NCBI GenBank assembly: GCA_004151065.3
Contig: NWUY0303906227.1
Location: 1-11,765, forward strand
DNA length: 11,765 nt
Source: Larix sibirica
Taxonomy: Eukaryota > Streptophyta > Pinopsida > Pinales > Pinaceae
Direction of reading: 5' to 3'
Shown here: positions 8,304 to 11,765 of the stretch, in pieces
How the letters are laid out: every line of letters begins with the position of its first letter
Position numbering within the stretch: position 1 is the stretch's first letter
Made by a program: the position numbers and the translations under genes
The notes under the pieces: model-generated
Databases searched by the model: none
Told to the model about the DNA's origin: nothing
Seen by the model: the letters and a program-made list of their open reading frames with translations, nothing else

Positions 8304-8314
8304 AATTACCAATC
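8304..8314. repeat. Right target-site duplication of SINE-like element
   Basis: AATTACCAATC directly follows the A-rich 3' end of the element and mirrors 8161-8172. Confidence 0.5.
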
Positions 8315-9300
8315 GTATATTTTTTTACCTTGTTATTAAAAAATTGCAAAAGTTCCACCTTTATCATAATCATCAGACTTGGTAATGATAATGAAAAATG
8401 CTTAAAAACAAAAAAAGTAGAAGCCAAATAATGCTTTATTTTTACCCATATGTTAGTAAATAATAGGCACACGCATACAAGATAAGGAGATGATGCAAGA
8501 GGATGGATTACAGTTTTTTGTTGAAAATTAAATGCAATCTTTTTGAAAGATGTCATATATGAGGTGTAATTAAAAAAATGATTGTCACCTGAACAAATAT
8601 ATGTAAATAGTAATTGTTCATAAATATTTGTAAAATAAATGCAAAGCACATTGTATTTTTTTTCTGAAATTTCCAAATTTCTGCATAAGTGGATTTTATT
8701 CCATCTATAATTATGCTTTGCATTCTTATACAAACATTTACACATTTATGACATAAGGAGGTTTACACATTAAATTATCTCAAATTATATACTAAGTTAA
8801 TACACCAAATATTATTCCTCACTTCATTATAATGTTTAATTTACTGTTTTTTACTCTTAAAAGTTGTATAAAATGCCTCGGACTTCTCTTTACAAATGCT
8901 TGTGTAAGTGCCTTTAAATGGTTTTTTTTTGAAATATATACCTATTCCATTACCTAGTTCGAAACTGGTTCCTTTATGAAATGATGATGCATCTTTGTCC
9001 TACCCTAACTTCATAAGTACATGGATAGGATTATTTGAGACCATCTTTATTAAAAATGGCCCATAAAGTAGATGTATGGAAATCAATAATTGTAAGAATG
9101 CTTACTAGAAGGGTCCACCTATTAGAAGATTTCTTCTAGGTTGGCGATGTGTTCCGATGTTTATCAATAACATAATGATATGTCATTTAGTGGGTTTTGA
9201 GAAAAAAATGGCTTAGTGGGGAGCTATTCATCTTTTCCTTGCAGGTTGTAATCAAGGAAACACCATATGTAATGATTAGTATGACAAATACCAAGTAGTT
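8315..9300. other. Very AT-rich intergenic region, no gene recognised
   Basis: A 150-codon frame on the minus strand (8745 down to 8293) is open, but it is rich in Phe, Ile, Asn, Lys and Tyr as expected from base composition and shows no domain. Upstream of its ATG there is no supporting promoter or splice evidence. The rest (8750-9300) has no visible features. Confidence 0.45.
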
Positions 9301-9420
9301 AAAGCCATAAATTGAATAATAACACACAAACAACTATTTTTATTAACAAACTTGCCAAAATGAGGTAAAACATACAACAAAATATGAACATTAACCAACA
9401 GATTGATGTCCAATGGAAAA

Positions 9421-9475
9421 GTTGCCACTTTGAGGAATGCAACTTCCAAAGGCAACCAACACTCCCTTCAGGGAG
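9421..9475. repeat. Two adjacent hairpin-forming segments
   Basis: GTTGCC..TTTG..GGAA (9421-9437) pairs with TTCCAAAGGCAAC (9444-9456) with small bulges. It is followed by CTCCCT-TC-AGGGAG (9462-9475). Both could form in single-stranded DNA or RNA. Confidence 0.4.
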
Positions 9476-9900
9476 GGTCCTTTGGGTTCTCTCCAATTGC
9501 TATCTGGTTAACTATGGATTATGAGAAAAATTCACTTGCTTCTTGCTAAAGGAGGCAAGGGAACTTGAGATGTTGATGGATGATAATAGTGGAAATGTAA
9601 GAGGTCTTCCACTACCAATTCAACAACATAACCATATGTTTGAATGAAAGGGGGACTCTTTTATAACCAAAAGGGGTGGTCACAAACACCTGGTTCTGAG
9701 TGTGAATGTAAACTCTTGAAGTGGCCTTCTATATGTTCATAAGGAACAATTGAATGCCCAAGTCACTGAATGGTGTCACTTTAGCCTGCAAGTGGTAGAT
9801 TGAAGTTAAGTTGACTTAAATGTGTCGCAGAATTTATGACTCCACATCCATTTGAACAATCACGTGGATATCACAATTATTTCCACACTATTGTGGTTTT
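9476..9900. other. Intergenic region, no gene recognised
   Basis: No convincing coding frame. The + strand becomes richer in G than C from about here onward. The end of the stretch (near 9880-9900) contains CCACACTATTGTGG, which may be the decayed first unit of the repeat that follows. Confidence 0.4.
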
Positions 9901-10068
9901 TTTTTGTGAAGTTGCACTTTGATGCCTTGTGAAAGTATCTATGGTGAGCCCACACTGTTATGCTAATGTTCTTTGGTGAATTTGCATAGTTGTGTCGCAT
10001 GAGCGTTACTTTGGTGAATCCACATTGTCGCGAGGGTTTTCTTTGGTAAACCCACATCGTTGTCTTAG
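9901..10068. repeat. Alternating 38/32-bp tandem repeat (70-bp dimer)
   Basis: A CTTTGGTGAAYCCACA-like start recurs at about 9901, 9939, 9971, 10009 and 10041, giving spacings of 38, 32, 38 and 32. The units at 9901 and 9971 resemble each other (GTGAAGTTGCA, GTGAATTTGCA), as do those at 9939 and 10009 (GTGAGCCCACACTGT, GTGAATCCACATTGT). The array is therefore a 70-bp dimer, about two and a half copies, well diverged. Confidence 0.65.
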
Positions 10069-11765
10069 AAAACTGATGATTTTAGGTTGACTTGATTTCA
10101 CCTATTGATTCTTGGTAAAATGTAAGTCCTGCGATATGCATGCTATATGTTGACGATGTCTTTCCGTAACAAGTGTCAAAATGTCACGTGTGTGAGATTT
10201 AGGAGATAACACATGCCCCCTGATGGTATGAGGTGATGAAGGACCATATAGTTGAAAGACATTATCATTTCTTTCCTCATGTTGATATTTCATAACTATG
10301 AGAGTGAGAAAGCAATTGTTGAGAAGAAATGATGACTCATTAAGCAATAAACAATGAGAGGTGACACATAAAGAATGGTTTTATACAAATGAGACATGTC
10401 ACTCCCTATGCTTGTGGTATTTTGTTGAAGTAAATTACAATGAGAGGGGACCAAGGGGTCAACTCCATGAAATATTGGGTTATAGCCAAAGATGGCTTCA
10501 AGCGAGACTTGGGTAAGTGTGCTTGGTATTTTGATACAATGACAATGATTCTTGAAGAGAAGAACTGCTAATGATGTCGAACAACCCACGAGGGCGAGGG
10601 ATCAAAATATTGATGAAGGTGCAGGAAGGGAAACCTACAACATTGGATCTGTGAGTCTTCCATCACAACTAAGAATGTGGTAATCGTCGAAACATATGAC
10701 TCCTCCTGATGTAGTGAAGGAGTTGGTGTCAAGCATATGGGAGACTACTGAGGAAAAGGGAACTAATGACTCTCTCTGCTCAGTTTGACTTTAGCCCTTT
10801 TTTATGGAGGGGTAACCAAGGTACAATCACTGCTGTTGTAACTCTTAGAATATATTGTATTGATGTCAATGAGAATTAAGGCCACTGTTGAGATAATGTT
10901 CTCATTGTTGAGGACCAAGACCATACTGTAAGTTATTGTGACATGACAGACTAAGATGAGATAGATTGGTAAGCGTGAGGCTCATGAATTCCCTTGATCG
11001 ACATACAAATGAGTGGCTCACTCTAGGCCACAATCTCATCTAGTGGTGTAGGGAGAATCAAGGTCAGATAGGACCAATGGATTGGATAGATTGTATACTG
11101 GGCATCAAATGGTAATGTCAATCTGAGATGAGTAAAAGGATTATGTTGTACATACCAATGATGGTGTTGATAGGTGGACAATAAGTGACAAAATGTGTTG
11201 ATCAAGGGAAACCAAGGGTGTTGATAAATGAAATTGTTCCCTTGTTTTGAGTACGATGGGGAACATTTTTTTACAAATGAATAAAAAGAATAAGGGGAAA
11301 TATTATAGAAGAGAAGATGAGTGCCCACTGAGTAAATACCATGCAGAGTGTTCTTGTGGGGATGGTAAGTATTAATGGTGTTATAATTAGTGGGTAGGGC
11401 ACCATTGTGGGTCTTCTCGAGGCTTGATGAGATGGATATGAATGCAAATGGCCTACTTATCATGGTGGGGATGAGAGGTCATTTGTGAATTGCAACCATA
11501 AAGTGTTGAGGGATTCGAGGGTGTGGTCGGAAAAATGCATCAAGAGAGAAATATGTGGTTTTCTTGGTGAGATGGTTTAATGGCATGCACAACCATGGCG
11601 ATAGAATGATATGGCTTGACAAAGACATGGTGCAATGGAGGGTACGATGCAAATTTCCAAGTCATGAGAACCTTAAGGATATCAACAAGATGACGAGATA
11701 TATGCAATGTATACAAAGGGAATATTGAGCCTATATGATAGGTTGAGGAGATATACCTAATAAGG
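10069..11765. other. G-rich/C-poor region, possible decayed retroelement
   Basis: The + strand is strongly skewed: the 60 bases from 11461 have about 22 G and 6 C, and those from 11161 about 20 G and 5 C. Open frames are short or lack motifs. On + these are about 10547-10682 (contains DVEQPTRARDQNIDEGAGRE) and 11510-11728 (72 codons, contains REKYVVFLVRWF). On the minus strand 11463 down to 11023 is open for 146 codons. No reverse transcriptase, integrase, protease or zinc-knuckle motif and no LTR end (TG..CA with a primer-binding site) was recognised. C-poor sense strands are typical of plant LTR retroelements, so an old + oriented copy is possible; this is inference. Confidence 0.35.

Noticed and set aside
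9462-9475. Rho-independent terminator
   Set aside because: The stem has no following T-run, and this is eukaryotic DNA where such terminators are not expected.
11023-11463. 146-codon minus-strand open frame
   Set aside because: Minus-strand stops require TTA, CTA or TCA on the + strand; C is rare here, so long minus frames are expected. The product has no recognisable domain and lies in repeat-like DNA.

Overview
The window looks like nuclear DNA of a land plant, most likely a seed plant. It is AT-rich and mostly intergenic. It holds one spliced protein gene with GT..AG introns and a plant-style polyadenylation region, followed by about 8.8 kb of decayed repeats and unassigned sequence. The sparse gene content would suit a large genome such as a gymnosperm, but nothing here fixes the taxon.

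The only gene I can name is on the + strand between 1354 and 2681. It has three joined exons (1354-1443, 1843-2110, 2345-2681) separated by introns of 399 and 234 bases. They encode most of the plant homologue of multiple myeloma tumor-associated protein 2 (MMTAG2 / human C1orf35, MMtag domain family). The conserved N-terminus (usually about 16 residues, rich in Gly and Arg) is not in the window, so exon 1 should lie upstream of base 1. In that case bases 1-1353 are mostly or wholly intron 1. An AATAAA signal at 2931 closes the gene.

Region by region: 1-1353 is the presumed intron 1 and contains a GC-richer stretch (about 205-415) that can fold into five consecutive imperfect hairpins. 2960-6640 has no convincing gene; a telo-box, an ATG and a possible splice donor at 3965-4106 are the only weak hint of a second transcript. 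6711-7065 is a five-copy tandem array with 65-bp and then 70-bp spacing. 7561-7832 holds two different back-to-back duplications of about 70 bp. 8161-8314 is a tRNA-derived SINE-like insertion with matching A box, near-matching B box and imperfect target-site duplication. 9901-10060 is an alternating 38/32-bp repeat, a 70-bp dimer. 10060-11765 is strongly G-rich and C-poor on the + strand, has no intact gene, and may be an old retroelement.

No multi-gene system is visible. The unusual content is structural: several sequence-unrelated tandem duplications share a unit of 65-70 bp, a well-delimited SINE lies among them, and a hairpin cluster sits inside the presumed first intron of a conserved nuclear protein gene.
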